Below are positions 22,770 to 35,700 of a stretch of DNA of 64,000 nucleotides, in pieces. Location: assembly GCA_022036555.1 (NCBI GenBank), contig CM039122.1, forward strand, positions 53,022,693-53,086,692, read 5' to 3'. A program made the translations under genes and the position numbers. The notes under the pieces are model-generated. The model was given only the letters and a program-made list of their open reading frames with translations. It ran no database searches and was not told where the DNA came from. The stretch is from Microstegium vimineum. Taxonomy: Eukaryota > Streptophyta > Magnoliopsida > Poales > Poaceae. How positions within the stretch are numbered: the first letter of the stretch is position 1; every line of letters begins with the position of its first letter.

Positions 22770-23464
22770 AACGGAACGGATGCTGCGTGCTTCGCTTCAC
22801 TCGAGTCACTTCGTCCCCAGGGAAAAAAAAGAGAGGGAGAGAGAAAAGGCAGAACCGCAGGGCGAGCGGCACGGCAGCGGAGAGCAGCCCACGGCAAACG
22901 GCATCCCTATCTTCCTCGTTCGCTCGCTCACTCGCGTCGCGTGGTTGGCTGGCTGGCTGGCTGGTTTGCCCTCTCCGCCAGAGACCTCTCCAGTCTCCCA
23001 CCCTCTTTGTGCTTTGGGAGGCTTTTGCTCGTCGTGCGTGGCGCTCTCGTACGCGTCCAGCGAGGAGAGTTACCGCCCGGTTTCGCTTCGTACGGGCGGG
23101 TTGAAACTTGATAGCGAGTTAAGAGCGAGGCGCAGCGGGCGTGGGGGGCGAGCGAGCTTGCGTTGCGCTTGCGCGAGGTGGTTCTTTGCGGGAAGCTACT
23201 AGAAGGAGGGAGGAGGGGACGGGGAGGAGTGCGGAGTGTGCCTTTGCTTTGCCTCGCTTCTCCTGGTTGGTTGGCCAGGCCTCCCGCTCGCTACAGGCCA
23301 AGCCGACGGGCAAATCTTGGTCTCGGACGCGCCGCGGCGGTTGGATTCGGTGCCCCCTCGATTCCTTGTTTCTTTCCGACGATTCCTCGAGGCTCGCCGC
23401 CATGGAGCCATTAGGCGTGGCGTGACGCATTGAGGCGCGCGAGCGAACGGGGCCGGGGAGTGAC
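22770..23464 (+). promoter_or_regulatory. Presumed long 5' leader of the HAK transporter gene with upstream ATGs
   Basis: GC-rich transcribed-looking region with CT-rich stretches and a (GGCT)n run near 22946-22962. It contains several ATGs. The best placed is at 23402 in the context GCCGCCATGG, which opens a 7-codon uORF ending at 23425, 39 nt before the main ATG at 23465. The transcription start is not visible, so the left boundary is a guess. Confidence 0.4.
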
Positions 23465-26400
23465 ATGGATCTGGAGGCAGCGGGCGGCGCGGAGGCGGCG
23501 CACACCAAGGTGAGTTTGTGGCTTGTGTCCTTGGATTTGGAGCGGTTTCCTCTGCTGGGGGCTGGGGCTTTGCTCCTCCATTTTCCTGGCTGACTGCTTT
23601 GCTGCATCTCTCCAGCAGCGGCGGGGGGAGTCATGGCGCGCGACGCTGCTGCTCGCGTACCAGAGCCTCGGGGTGGTGTACGGCGACGTGGCCACGTCGC
23701 CGCTCTACGTCTACAAGAGCGCCTTCGCCGGGAACGACATCCAGCACTCGGAGGGCAACGAGGAGATCTACGGCGTGCTCTCATTCGTCTTCTGGACGCT
23801 CACCCTCATCACCCTCCTCAAGTACGTGCTCATCGTGCTCCGTGCCGACGACGGCGGGGAGGGCGGCACCTTCGCGCTCTACTCCCTCATCTGCCGCCAC
23901 GTCCGCGCCGGCCTCCTGCCCGGTGGCGGCACCAGGGATGAGCTCATGGAGGAAGACAAGGTCACCGGGCGTCGTGGCGACCGGCCCGTGTCCGGGGTCA
24001 GGGCGTTGCTGGAGAAGTACAGAGTGCTGCAGCGGCTCTTGCTGCTCTTCGCACTGCTCGGGACATGTATGGTCATCGGGGACGGCGTGCTCACCCCTGC
24101 AGTCTCAGGTTGGACGGACCCCTTGCCAGTCTTGGTTTTGGATGCGTGGTCTCCATTGCATAATATTTGTTTCTGATGCAAAGTGATGTTGCTCCATTTG
24201 CAGTGTTTTCTGCCGTATCTGGGCTTGAGTTGTCCTTGGAAAAGGAACAGCACAAATGTAGGTTAAATCCTTTCTTTGATTGCTTGCTTCTGTTGCTATA
24301 TAGCACATGGACAGTGTTTTGATTGCTTGCTTATTGTACCATGCTTATGAGATGTTTACTGCAACTTGTATATGTGCAGATATAGAACTTCCAGTGACTT
24401 GTGCCATACTTATATGCTTGTTTGCGCTGCAACACTACGGCACACACAAAGTTGGGTTTCTTTTTGCTCCAATCGTATGCATTTGGCTTATCTGCATAAG
24501 TGCAATAGGCCTCTCAATATCATCCATTGGAACCACCATGTTTATCGAGCCCTCTCGCCATACTACATGTATCAATTCCTCAGGAAGACTCAAACTGGTG
24601 GCTGGATGTCACTGGGTGGAATCCTTCTTTGTGTGACAGGTACAGATAAGCTAGGCTGCTGTTGCTTAATGTTTGACTGTGGCAATACCTGAATTCTATT
24701 GAGGAGTCTGACACTCTTTTTTTTTTCTATTATTGGTAAAACTTTTAGGCTCTGAAGCTATGTATGCAGATCTTGGACATTTTTCGCAATCATCAATCCA
24801 GGTATAGACGAGTTTGTTACAACTTACAACAGCAAGTGCTGTTATGTGTTATATTTACAGAATTTTACTGATTCCCAATGTTCACCTTTTTCTTGTTAAT
24901 AAAATCATAACTAGTACCTCAGGTTCTTATTCTTCATACAGTAAAAAATTAACAAGATACTCCAGTTGTTTACATGACTCTCATTAGAACTCCTATTTTC
25001 ATGGTATTTGCATATCTCCGTCATAGACTCATAGTTTAGACTTCTACAGATGTAGAAAAATTGTAACACGCTAAGAATCCTTAGTATATTTTTCTAATTA
25101 TCCTTACCATTTAAACTATTTTTAATCCATAGTCTTTTTTCCTTAGGAATTTTGTGCTGAGTCAGTTCCTTTCCTGAAAGCATCTGCCTCTTGAATGAAA
25201 TCTTTTAATTATAAGGCTTGAATATTTAAAGTTTCATGCAAACCACACTATTAATTTACTTATTTCTTCGAAAGGTCAACCAAATATCTGTACTTGATGT
25301 GTGTTTCTATCTGTACTCAATGCATGTTTAAGTTTTGTCAGCATTACTGTAATTCTTTATATTCGTACTCAGTATCCTAGAGATATTGACATTCTCTTGG
25401 TCTCCGAATTTTGATTGTGCTACTCACCACTCTTGAAAAAGGAAAATGTAAATGTTGAGCTGTCTTCAGATTCTTAACGATTTTAAAAAAAAAATCTTGA
25501 CAGATTGCATTCGTATCCGTGGTTTATCCTGCCCTTGTATTGGCTTATATGGGACAAGCAGCGTTTATTTCACAACATCACAACATTGAGAGCAGTTATC
25601 ATATTGGCTTTTATGTGTCAGTACCAGGTAATTTATTTAACTTCCATTGTCGTTTTTTTTCCTTAGGAAATGTTATTATTAAAGTAGTAATTTGTTTTTA
25701 CAGAATCCCATGAAAAGATCTGCATGTTTCAAAGCACTGATGTATGCAACTTTTGTTTGTAGAAACACTCAGATGGCCTGTTCTGGTGATTGCTATACTA
25801 GCAGCTGTAGTTGGGAGTCAGGCAATTATTACTGGAACCTTTTCAATCATCAAGCAGTCCTCTTCATTAAGTTGTTTCCCTGGAGTGAAGATTGTGCACA
25901 CATCCTCGACAGTGCATGGTCAGATATACATACCAGAAATCAATTGGATGCTGATGATACTCTGCCTGGCAGTTACTATTGGCTTCAGAGACACAAAGCA
26001 CTTGGCAAATGCACAAGGTAAAAAAACTCAGATTCATATAGTTCTCCATACATTGAAGTGAACCTCATGTATAATTGTTGTGGTTTCGCCCATTTTTCTT
26101 GATACAGGATTGGCAGTAATAACTGTTATGCTTGTTACGACTTGCTTAATGTCACTCGTTATTGTGCTTTGCTGGAACAAGAGTATCTTCCTTGCCCTTG
26201 GTTTCCTGCTTTTCTTTGGCACGATTGAAGTAATCTACTTCTCAGCTTCCCTTGTCAAGTTTCATGAAGGTGCTTGGGTTCCTATAACTCTCTCCTTCAT
26301 ATTTATGGTGGTCATGTGTGTCTGGCACTATGGCACAATAAAGAAGTACGAGTTTGATGTGCAAAACAAGGTTTCAGTAAACTGGCTCTTAAACCTTGGT

Positions 26401-27291
26401 CCTTCACTGGGCATTGTTCGCGTTCGAGGCATTGGGCTAATACATACAGAACTAATGTCTGGAATTCCAGCTATCTTCTCCCACTTTGTCACCAATCTGC
26501 CTGCATTTCACCAGGTAACTTATCACTTCATAGTTCATATACATATCAAGCAACAGTTTTTCTAAATGCACTACCCAAAGATCTGAATAAGCAGCATCAG
26601 TGCATGAATCAGTTTATGGATGTAACTAGTAGAGTTCTCATAATTGTTTTTTCATCAGGTACTGGTATTCCTCTGTGTCAAATCAGTTCCTGTGCCGCAT
26701 GTGCAACCTGAGCAACGATTTCTGGTGGGTCGCATTGGTCCAAAAGAGTATAGGCTATACAGGGTCATTGTCAGATATGGTTATCGCGACGTGCAGAAGG
26801 ATGATCTAGAGTTCGAGAAGGAGCTAGTCAGCAACATTGCAGAGTTCATCCGCAGCAGTGGAGAATATGACAAGAATGGCTTCATCGATGACACAGATAA
26901 GCCCTCTGAGAAGTTGTCCACCATCAGTAATGGAATTAATATGTGGGAAGAGGATGGAGAACTTGATGCATCCATATCCCCTCATAAGGAGATAGACCCA
27001 CACAATGCAGCGCCCAAGCGGAAAAAAGCAAGGTTCATGATACCGAAGAGTGCTCAGGTGGACAGTGAGGTGCGCCGTGAGCTGCAGGAGCTCATGGACG
27101 CTAGGGAGGCAGGCATGTCCTTCATCCTGGGGCACTCATACATGAAGGCGAAGAGCGGGTCAAGCTTCATAAAGCAAATTGTGATAAACTTCTTCTACGA
27201 GTTCTTGAGGAAGAACAGCCGTGGCCCTGCATACGCTGCGAACATACCCCATGCCTCCACTCTGGAGGTAGGAATGGTCTACCAGGTCTGA
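23465..27291 (+). CDS. HAK/KUP/KT potassium transporter, one frameshift in exon 4
   Basis: Nine exons: 23465-23509, 23616-24108, 24204-24257, 24380-24639, 24749-24801, 25504-25627, 25763-26017, 26108-26514 and 26659-27291. All introns are GT-AG and phases agree. The product is a plasma- or vacuolar-membrane K+ carrier. The family signature GVVYGDVATSPLYVYK follows a short N-terminus. Many hydrophobic segments follow (for example GTCMVIGDGVLTPAVS, HYGTHKVGFLFAPIV, EAMYADLGHFS, GTIEVIYFSASLVKF), then the conserved loop VPVPHVQPEQRFLVGRIGPK and a long hydrophilic C-terminus. The exons total 2324 nt. One base is missing at about 24514 (GGC CTC T-C AAT where the family has Leu-Tyr-Asn), after which the family frame continues cleanly. 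Restored length would be 774 residues, normal for the family. As written, translation stops at 24636 after about 282 residues. Error or recent mutation are both possible. Confidence 0.92.
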
Positions 27292-30200
27292 TAACAGTTA
27301 GCAGCTGTGTAAAGGTAGAGATGAGACGACGCCTCTTGGCCCCACCTGTATATATCCACTTGTTGCTGCCGTTACTGTTAACACAATTACACGATAACAC
27401 GAGTAGAGACCCTTGAGCACAGCATTGGCTGAGAATGCAGCTGAAGATCATCTGTGGAGAGCCCAACCAGAAGTATGTGGATTTTTGTTTGTAGAGCCTT
27501 TTCTTGTGCCGGTAGTTGTTTAGTTTCGTGACATGTGTTTGCTGCTGCTGTTGACTTCTGAGTCTCGGTACTTGTGAGCTGTAATTGTCGGTAAGAGTGA
27601 CTAGGCATTTTTGACGTTTAACGGCCTCTGTAGTTATGTCACTTGTCTGTAGCTGGAGACTATAGTTTTTCTTTTTCCTTGTGTTCCTTCTGTTGGAGAT
27701 TGTATGGGTAGCAACTAAACATTCTAGGAGTTGGTGCCATTGGGCCCGCATGTATTATAAACTGGGCTGTAAAGCAGCTCTTGCTTTTGGGCCGTAAAGC
27801 AGTTCTTCTTTTCGGCCTAAGAACGTTTAAAAAATAAAGTTACGAGACAAACGAAAAAGCCTCTTTTACCTTTTTTGAATTATTTCATTTCAATATAAAA
27901 ATACTAGAGTTTAAACTCTTGGAAATATCTCTAAAGGCTTTAAAATAGATTTAGCTCTATGAAAACCTAAAAATAGTTTAAACCCTAAAAAATTCCTAAG
28001 ACATTCTAGTTAAAACCCTAAAAAATCCCTAAAAATTTAGACTAAGGTCAATGTCAATGAAGAGTTTCATTTTTTAGATTGTCATGGCATGTGAAGTGAA
28101 ATGGAACTTGGTTGAAACAACCACTTTCAAAAGTTTTATTCTATAGTTTCATAGCCATTAAATTTAATGACTTATAGAGGGTTGATATTCATGTCGAAAG
28201 AGTTTAATCTCTCTTCTTAAATATACTATCATGTCATAAAAAGACCTATATGACAATATATTTAATATGAATGATGCAACTCTCGTTGAGACTAGTCTAA
28301 GGAGAAAGAGGATTTTTTTTAGAGAGAAGGAGATGAGGTGGTAATCTGGTTTGGGCCCCGCCCACAACAAACTGGCCGCGAACGCGGCACCAATCATCTG
28401 TGGTCCGCACTTTAGCTTCCATAGCATGGGCTGTGTGCGATGCGGCCCACGCTTAGATCCTAGTGCAATAGCCTTCTGTTCAGGCGTCGGCTCAGCAACT
28501 TGTTCCCCCTCGTGCACATGCGCCCTCTTCTCCATGGATGAGCGAGAATCGAAAAGGCTGGTGATCGTTTAGTTTAGCCATAGTCTCGTCTGTAGTGCAA
28601 CCTCTGTACCAGTGCGCTCCGCCAGGAAACGCTAGGAGGGCCGCCTGTCTGTCGGGGTCGGGGACATGTACCAATCTAACCGGAAGAGTCCATCTGTGTT
28701 GGAAAAATAGCAACAGTAAAAAAACTTCACCGTCTTTGAAATTTTACCGTGTCCGTGCCTCCAAAGCGGAAGAGCGGAAAATGCACGATGATCGCGAGTT
28801 GCCCTGCCCTGCACTGCACCGCACCGTCCTTCTGCAGTCTGCACGGCACTGTCCTGTCCATACATCGGCCGCGCCCAAGTCCATTCCTGCCTGCTGGTTG
28901 CTGAAAGCCCGAAAAGACAGCACACAGACACAGCGAGCCAGTATGCATTTGCCACACCTGAGCTTGCCGGGTTTATATTAACGTATTTCTTTTTAAATAG
29001 AAGATTTTATTTAAAAATTAAAAAATAGTACATCGAGTTAATACACCGGCCTCTACCGGGTTTATATTAACGTGACTGCGTGATAATTCGATCCCCGGCT
29101 CTTTCCAGCTTCGCCCCATTATTAAATATAAAAATAGTACATCAAGTTTATACGTAGACTTCTACCGGGTTTATATCAACGTGACTGCGTGATAATTCGA
29201 TCCCCCCCCGCTCTTTCCAGCTTCGCCCCTATGCTCCGTCCGTCCGGGTCCGGTCCCACTTCCACTTGGCTCTTGGGGGGATGCCTACGATAAGAGTAGT
29301 ACGAGAACGACGGCACGACACGGCAATCTGTCCGCGGTTTTTTCTTGCCAGTTTATGCAACAAGTAGGATCGAGTGGCACGCACAGCATAGAGCGAGGAA
29401 TCAGTGCCCTTTTGACCCTTTGCGCAGCACTTTGGAAGCTTTCCAGGCGATGGCGACGACAGAACCATACACAGCGGGCAAAAGGGTCGCGGACCGGACA
29501 CCGGACAGGCGGACGTACACCCACACATCTTTGCATTGCATGTCTCAGCTTCGTGGCACGCCGCGCCAAGCACGTACGAGCCCCCCTCCCGCCGTCACAT
29601 GGCTCGCACCCGTGGCCCCTGGCCCCTCCCCAGGCCGGCGGATGGCCCCGTGCGTGCTGCGTTGCGTCCCAAAGGAAAGTCGCGAAGCGGAAAGAAAAAA
29701 AAAAGCCTGAAAGGACGCTCGAGTGTCACGTACTGCCCCAGTCCCTAATAGATATCATTATCGCTTTCTAAAAAAATCAACGTTTTCAAAATATCAGTAT
29801 TTATGTATTAAAATATATAAATAATTATGTTAAATAATTAGTATTATCAGAAAGATATTAAAGTCTAGTTTTTAATAAATTTATTTGAAAATATAAATAT
29901 TACATATATTTTCTATAAACTTAATTAAAGTTGAGAAAGTTTAACCTGCACGTATCTCATAGTGTCATTTTTGTTTAAGACGGAGGGAGAGAGGGGGATC
30001 GCGCTTCGGACTAGCATGGCTGGGCTCTGCATGGACAGCGTACTACTACTACTGAACCTCGTCAGGGCGTACGGATCCTTGTGCTTGGGAGCTGTGTGAC
30101 CGACTGACCGTGCCGTGACTCGCCCGCCCTTGTAAGTTTCAAGGCGGCCGTGTACTCCTACCCACCACGCCTAGGCCGCAGCTCCCGCGGACGTTCGGCA

Positions 30201-32669
30201 AGGCACCCAGCTCGCGTTTCAGTGGTGGAAGTACTGGAGTCTAGTACCAGTACTACTACGGACTACGGTACTGCCAACACGGGGTGGTTTTTTATTTTCT
30301 CGTCCGGCTCTGAACGTTGCGAGTCTCTTCTCCCGTCTCGGTCGGTCTCGGGGAAGGGACATGGCCGGAAGGCAGAAACCGTTGTGGGCCGGCCACTTGA
30401 GCCGCGCGCGCCGGTGGGCAAAACATGGGCAGCGAAGCGCGCGCGCACGCACGCACGACGGTACGAAACATCCAAGATTTCACGGGTCCTTTTCCGCGCT
30501 ACTTGCCCTAACATACGCGGGAAAAACTCTGCCCGGCAAAGCTAGGTGGTATGTTGCGTTGGAAAGCGGTATGGAACTTTGTGTGGACACCCAAGACGTG
30601 TTTGGAGAATTTTTATAAAAAAAAGACGTGCTCGAAGAAAGGAGGTTAATTTAAATCGAAGCCATTCGAAATTCTTTTCAAATCCTAATCTTTGGTTGTA
30701 GCGTAGTAATGGTTCCACTTCCTTATGTACTGCTATGTGCTACGTACGGGCACGTTTGGTTCTGCGTATACGTGTGATACGATAGACATAAGCGAAAGAA
30801 TCCTGCCAAAGAGACTACGACCAACGCACGTTTGCCAGTGGAAAACCAACGCGAGTGGGCATTTTCCAAAACCTGTCCTCGGAGGCGCGTTTCCTTAAAT
30901 GCAGTCGTGCGTTTACGGATCGAGAAACCAAACAAGCCCTGTACTCTGACAACAAAATCAAATCGTCAGTCGATTTGAAAGCTGAAATAATAAAAAAATA
31001 GAGAAGCAGCGCAGCTGAGAGAAAGCCCGAGAGAGGAAATTTTCTCGAACAACGTGCAAGACTAGCGACGGAGAACTCGCTAGCTCGCTACTCTCCCCCT
31101 TCACCAACCAATAGAATTTTAGCAGAGTTAGCGATTTAGGCTCTGCTGGGGACTCCCTGAGGCCTCGGTGACTAGAATCTCTCGCCTTCTTTGGTTAATG
31201 TTCATGGTGTCTCACTCCTGCCTCCCTCCTAAACTTTATTTTTTTACAAGATTAAAAAATGTTCTTTAACAACTTTCTCCTCAAACTCTTAATCTTTCCG
31301 CACTTAGAAAATGGATCGAATTAATTGACCAATTTAGAGGTCGAATGACGTGGGGAAAGAATAAGGACTGAGTTCTCTGTGCAAATGTACAAAGAAAGAT
31401 AAATTATAAAATTGGTTGGAGTGATTTAGAAACAGTCATAGTAACTCCAAAAATCTTTTTATAATTTCTATATTGATAAAAATAGATATTTTAGTGAAAA
31501 GGAAAATCTCCACCAACAACTTCTTCAGCTAGATCTCTAAATATTCTCATTATCTATGATCTATCCCTTGTTTCTCCACCGCTCTCCACTATTAGAGTGT
31601 GTAGAGTGCCGATCAAAATATAGAGAAATTATTAGAGAGTGCAGAGAGGTATCTATAAAGCAATTATTAGAATAACTTTTCAAATAAGGATTTAGAGTAT
31701 GTTTAAGAAAGGATATTGCAAATACCTCAAGCCTCAACTAATATTGGGGCTATGTTAAAATGGAACAAAAAGAAGAGATGTCGTTTGATTCGTAGCCACG
31801 ACATACAAAGTCAACTAGAGTTTTATCTCGGCATACAAGTTGTCCACCTCAGCCACTATGAGACACAATTACATCCCATTAGCATCTACAATCATGATGT
31901 ACACATCGCTGAGATGCATCCTTTGCAAGCATGCATTTTTCAATCACATCTTTTCTATATATTATATCTCTTTATCTATCTATTATATTTTTAAAATCTT
32001 AGTTCTCATGTAGACATGTTTTTTTTAAATAATCTATTATCTTCATCTTATTTATTAATTTTAATACCATATCACCACTCTACATAGTTAGCACTCTAAT
32101 TGATGACAGTAGAAGCTACCACAGTTTATGGTTTGGGACTGTTCTTAGCATTGTTCTTATCTAGGATTAAGAAAACGGCTTAAATCTTAAGCTACTTACA
32201 GAATTTTTTACACGAAGACTTTTTACATTAATTTATTAGCCAGCACCTTTAAAATCAGAAAGACTTTTTTTTAGTCCTCCACTACTCATGACAAAAGGTC
32301 CGTGCTACTCGATACCGCGATGACGAGTGAACACCCCCTGCATCACCCTCTGCACGTGACCCGCTCCACTCCCCTGCACGGCACTCTCTCACACACACCA
32401 GTCATCGCCACCCCCGACCACCGTCACGCGGGCCTCTCTCCTCTTCCCCTCTAAAACCCCACGAAATCGCCGAAAGCGAGTAGCGGCCGCAGCCCGCAGC
32501 AGCGCAGCGACCACAGCCTCGCTTGTCTCTTCCCCCAACTTGTTCAATCTCTCTCCTCTCCCCTTCTCCCCTCCCGGAGCGCAACAAAAGCTCGGATTCC
32601 TGGTGGTTTCTCCCATCCTCCGTCCTCGATCTGAGCGTCGCCTGCTTCCCTGCCTCCCTCCTTGCCCAG
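27292..32669. other. Spacer, no gene recognised
   Basis: Starts with the HAK 3' UTR. The remainder is AT-rich, with a GC-rich patch at 28350-30550 that holds many short overlapping ORFs on both strands but no domain I know. It contains the tandem duplication at 29021-29230 and a one-sided Stowaway-like piece near 29749-29990 (right end GACGGAGGGAG). Confidence 0.35.
29021..29230. repeat. Tandem duplication, about 109-bp unit
   Basis: Two diverged copies, each containing 'tctaccgggtttatat' and 'gactgcgtgataattcg', at 29052 and 29161. A third partial copy of 'ccgggtttatattaacgt' starts near 28969. Origin unknown. Confidence 0.75.
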
Positions 32670-32693
32670 ATGGCCGCCTTCCGTGTCCTCTAA
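32670..32693 (+). promoter_or_regulatory. Short uORF in the leader of the NHL gene
   Basis: ATG GCC GCC ... TAA, 7 codons plus stop, with G at +4, ending 67 nt before the main ATG at 32761. It could dampen translation if the transcript starts upstream. Conservation not testable here. Confidence 0.35.
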
Positions 32694-32760
32694 ATCTTCC
32701 GCCGCAGCAAGCTTCCCCCACTTGTCGGCTGTCCTGCTGCTGCTGCTGCCGCTGCCGCCA

Positions 32761-35700
32761 ATGGCGACCAAGGGAGGGAACGCGAGGGGCGTCCCGGTGG
32801 GGGCGCTGCTTCTGGCCGCGCTCCTCCTCGGCGCCTTCGCTCCCGCCTCCGCGTCTTCGTACCCCGCAAGTGAGTGAGGCGCGCGGCCAAGCTCGCGCTC
32901 CTGGTCCCGCCTCTCGCCCCCGAGGGTGGTTTTCTCCTGTTTGATTTGATTTGACGGGTGTTTCGTTGCCATCGCAGGGGTGGTGAGCGGGTTCCTCTCC
33001 AATGCGGCGTCGGCGGTGGTGAAGCGGCTGTGGTCGCTCAAATCCACCACCAAGACAGGTGACTGTCGAAATCTCTCTGCCGTTTTGTTCCTTCTCCGGT
33101 TCCGATTTGTTGTTTCCTGAGGCGTGCGTGTTTACTCCTGGTGTTGTAGCAGCGAGCGGAGGCAAGTCGATGGTGAAGTACGAGGGAGGGTACACCGTGG
33201 AGACGGTCTTCGACGGCAGCAAGCTGGGGATCGAGCCCTACTCCGTGGAGGTCACCCAGAGCGGCGAGCTACTCGTCATGGATTCTATGAACAGCAACAT
33301 CTACAGGATGGCGCTGCCGCTGTCCCGATGTGAGTGCGCCCGCCCTGGCTGACCTCCAGTCCTCCTCCTCCTAGCCCCCCCTGAATCCGGCATGTCTTGG
33401 CGTCACACCCCAGTGGGGCTCTCTGCTAATTATATGCTGCTATGTGTTTGGTGGAGTTGGTGCTGCCGAAGCTGTGGATTGGTTGGTGTCATCAATTCCG
33501 GCATGGCCATTCTTTTGATGGCGATGGCTTTGTTAGCTTGCTGCTTGCACAGCCTACGTAATGCCTTTTCAGTTGCTTTCAGCTGATTTATGCGACTTGG
33601 CTACTCCCATTTTTATGCGGTGTGTTCACTTGTAGAAATGTGGTCTGAAAATAAAAAGGTTGTCAATCCAATGTATGCTACTTTAATGGTTGTCAATCCA
33701 ATCTATTCTACTTTTATGCTTATATGTGCAATGGTATGAAATTTGGTCAAGGCGTTGCTATAACTGTTTAGCACTAAGAAGTGCTGTCATCACTCATCAC
33801 ATGCTGACCCCCTCTCTGTGATATAAGGCCCCCCCGTTTGGAATGCGGGATTTTTTCATGTTCCTGTACTTTTTCCTGTGAAAATGAACTGATTCCTGTA
33901 AAATTCCTGCGTTCCAAACCGGCCCTAAACATTTGGCCCAAACAGTTATACTGATTACCGGTGATCTACATCTTTCCTATCATGTTTTTCTTTATTCCTG
34001 TCCATGTTTCATTTACTAGCAGATGCTTTTGAGCCGCACAAGATTTATCTCATCTCCTGAAACTGGGCTGGACAATGCAGATAGCAGGCCGAAGCTTGTT
34101 GCTGGTTCGCCTGAAGGATTTCCTGGTCATGTTGATGGGAAGCTGCGAGAGGCGAGGATGAACCATCCAAAGGGATTTACAGTGGATGACAGGGGTAACA
34201 TCTACGTGGCTGATGCCATGAACATGGCCATTAGAAAGATCAGTGATACAGGTAAGCTAAAATGTCCTGCGGTAGGGTAGATGCACATGGTTTTGTCTGT
34301 TCCTTGAGTATCCAATGTTTGCCTTTTGGTGTTTGCTGGTCTTTGTCCGTCATGTATTCAGGACCTGGATCCAAAACTGCATTTAGAAAGAGGACGCTCT
34401 GTTAGACAATGGAGACTATGTGGTCTAGTCTGTGAACTGCATTGTGATGTTTATTTATTTGAGTGCTAATTGCTTAAATCTTCTTTTCTTTTTCCCAATA
34501 TTTTCTTTTGTGAAACTTGTCATTCCATTTTACAGAAGGGAAGAGACAAAAACGATTTGCTGAATTTTTTTCAGAACAGAGCCTCTTTGGCATTCACAAG
34601 GCACCAGTGAATAACAAAATTGCAGTTTTGAATTCAGACTTACCTATTCGTGGAAGATTGTTGTAAAATTACGTAGGAAATTTATTAACTGATATTTCCT
34701 AATTTTCTAGCCTAATATGTACCTTGTATACTTGTTGATATATACATATATATTGTTGTCTACTTGACTTATTTAGGCTCATGTTTTTTTTTGCTCCAAA
34801 ACTATTTCTACATGGATAGATTTTATTGTATTCTTCTAGTTCAAATTAGCTAGAGGCAGGATCCTAACTGGGTTGAGTTTTAGTAAGGTTCGTATTTAGA
34901 TGTTTCTGTACTTTCCCCTTATCTAATATCTGGTAAAGAACAAGTTCTTGTCTGCCTGACATATTGTGTTCTGATTCTTAGGCGTTACAACTATTGCTGG
35001 GGGAAAATCAGGCAGAGGAGGGCATGTTGACGGACCAAGCGATGAGGCAAAATTTTCTACAGATTTTGAGGTCCGTTACATTGGCAGTAGTTGCTCCCTT
35101 CTGGTGATTGACAGAGGAAACCAAGCAATTCGGGAGATTCAACTCCACTTTGATGACTGTGTGTACCAGTATGAAGCTGGTTTTCCTCTAGGTATATTAT
35201 ACATTGTTCCATTTTCTGCAATCATTGCTAGACCTGAAAAACCTATGATTAAAGCTTACCACCTAAACATGCCGTTTAATCTCTATGATGTATCTGATCA
35301 TATTAAGTTCCTACGCCTGCAGGAGTTGCACTGCTTCTTGCTGCTGCTTTCTTTGGCTACATGCTTGCACTGCTCCAACGCCGAGTTTTAGGGATGTATT
35401 CAAATGGAGATGTAAGTATCAAGTGCCTAGCACTATCTTTATTTTGTGAGGGAAAGAAAAAAAAACGTGTACCTTCACTGGCAGATTGTCAGGGTTATCA
35501 AATATGGCTAGGACTACAATGGTCCGCAAGCCTGCTGTAATGCAGCAGGCCAGCACATGAATTTTGTTGTCATCAGTGTTTTGTCTCTCCTGGTATCGGT
35601 GCCCATCATCCATTGGCTTCGGTCTGGGTCCTCCCCACCCACAAATGCCCTCCAGCCAGCCAAGAATTGGTACCAGCTTTATGCACAAAACAATTTTTTA

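Noticed and set aside
23119..23784. 221-codon - strand frame in the HAK leader and exon 2
   Set aside because: Arg/Ser-rich antisense shadow of GC-rich sequence; no domain.
27167..27751. 194-codon - strand frame over the HAK 3' end
   Set aside because: Antisense to the last exon and 3' UTR; no conserved features.
29021..29230. Direct repeats considered as a CRISPR array
   Set aside because: Two diverged 109-bp copies without regular short repeats and spacers; the window is plant nuclear DNA.
32389..33222. 277-codon - strand frame at the 5' end of the NHL gene
   Set aside because: Low-complexity Arg/Gly composition, antisense to the exons of an intact gene.
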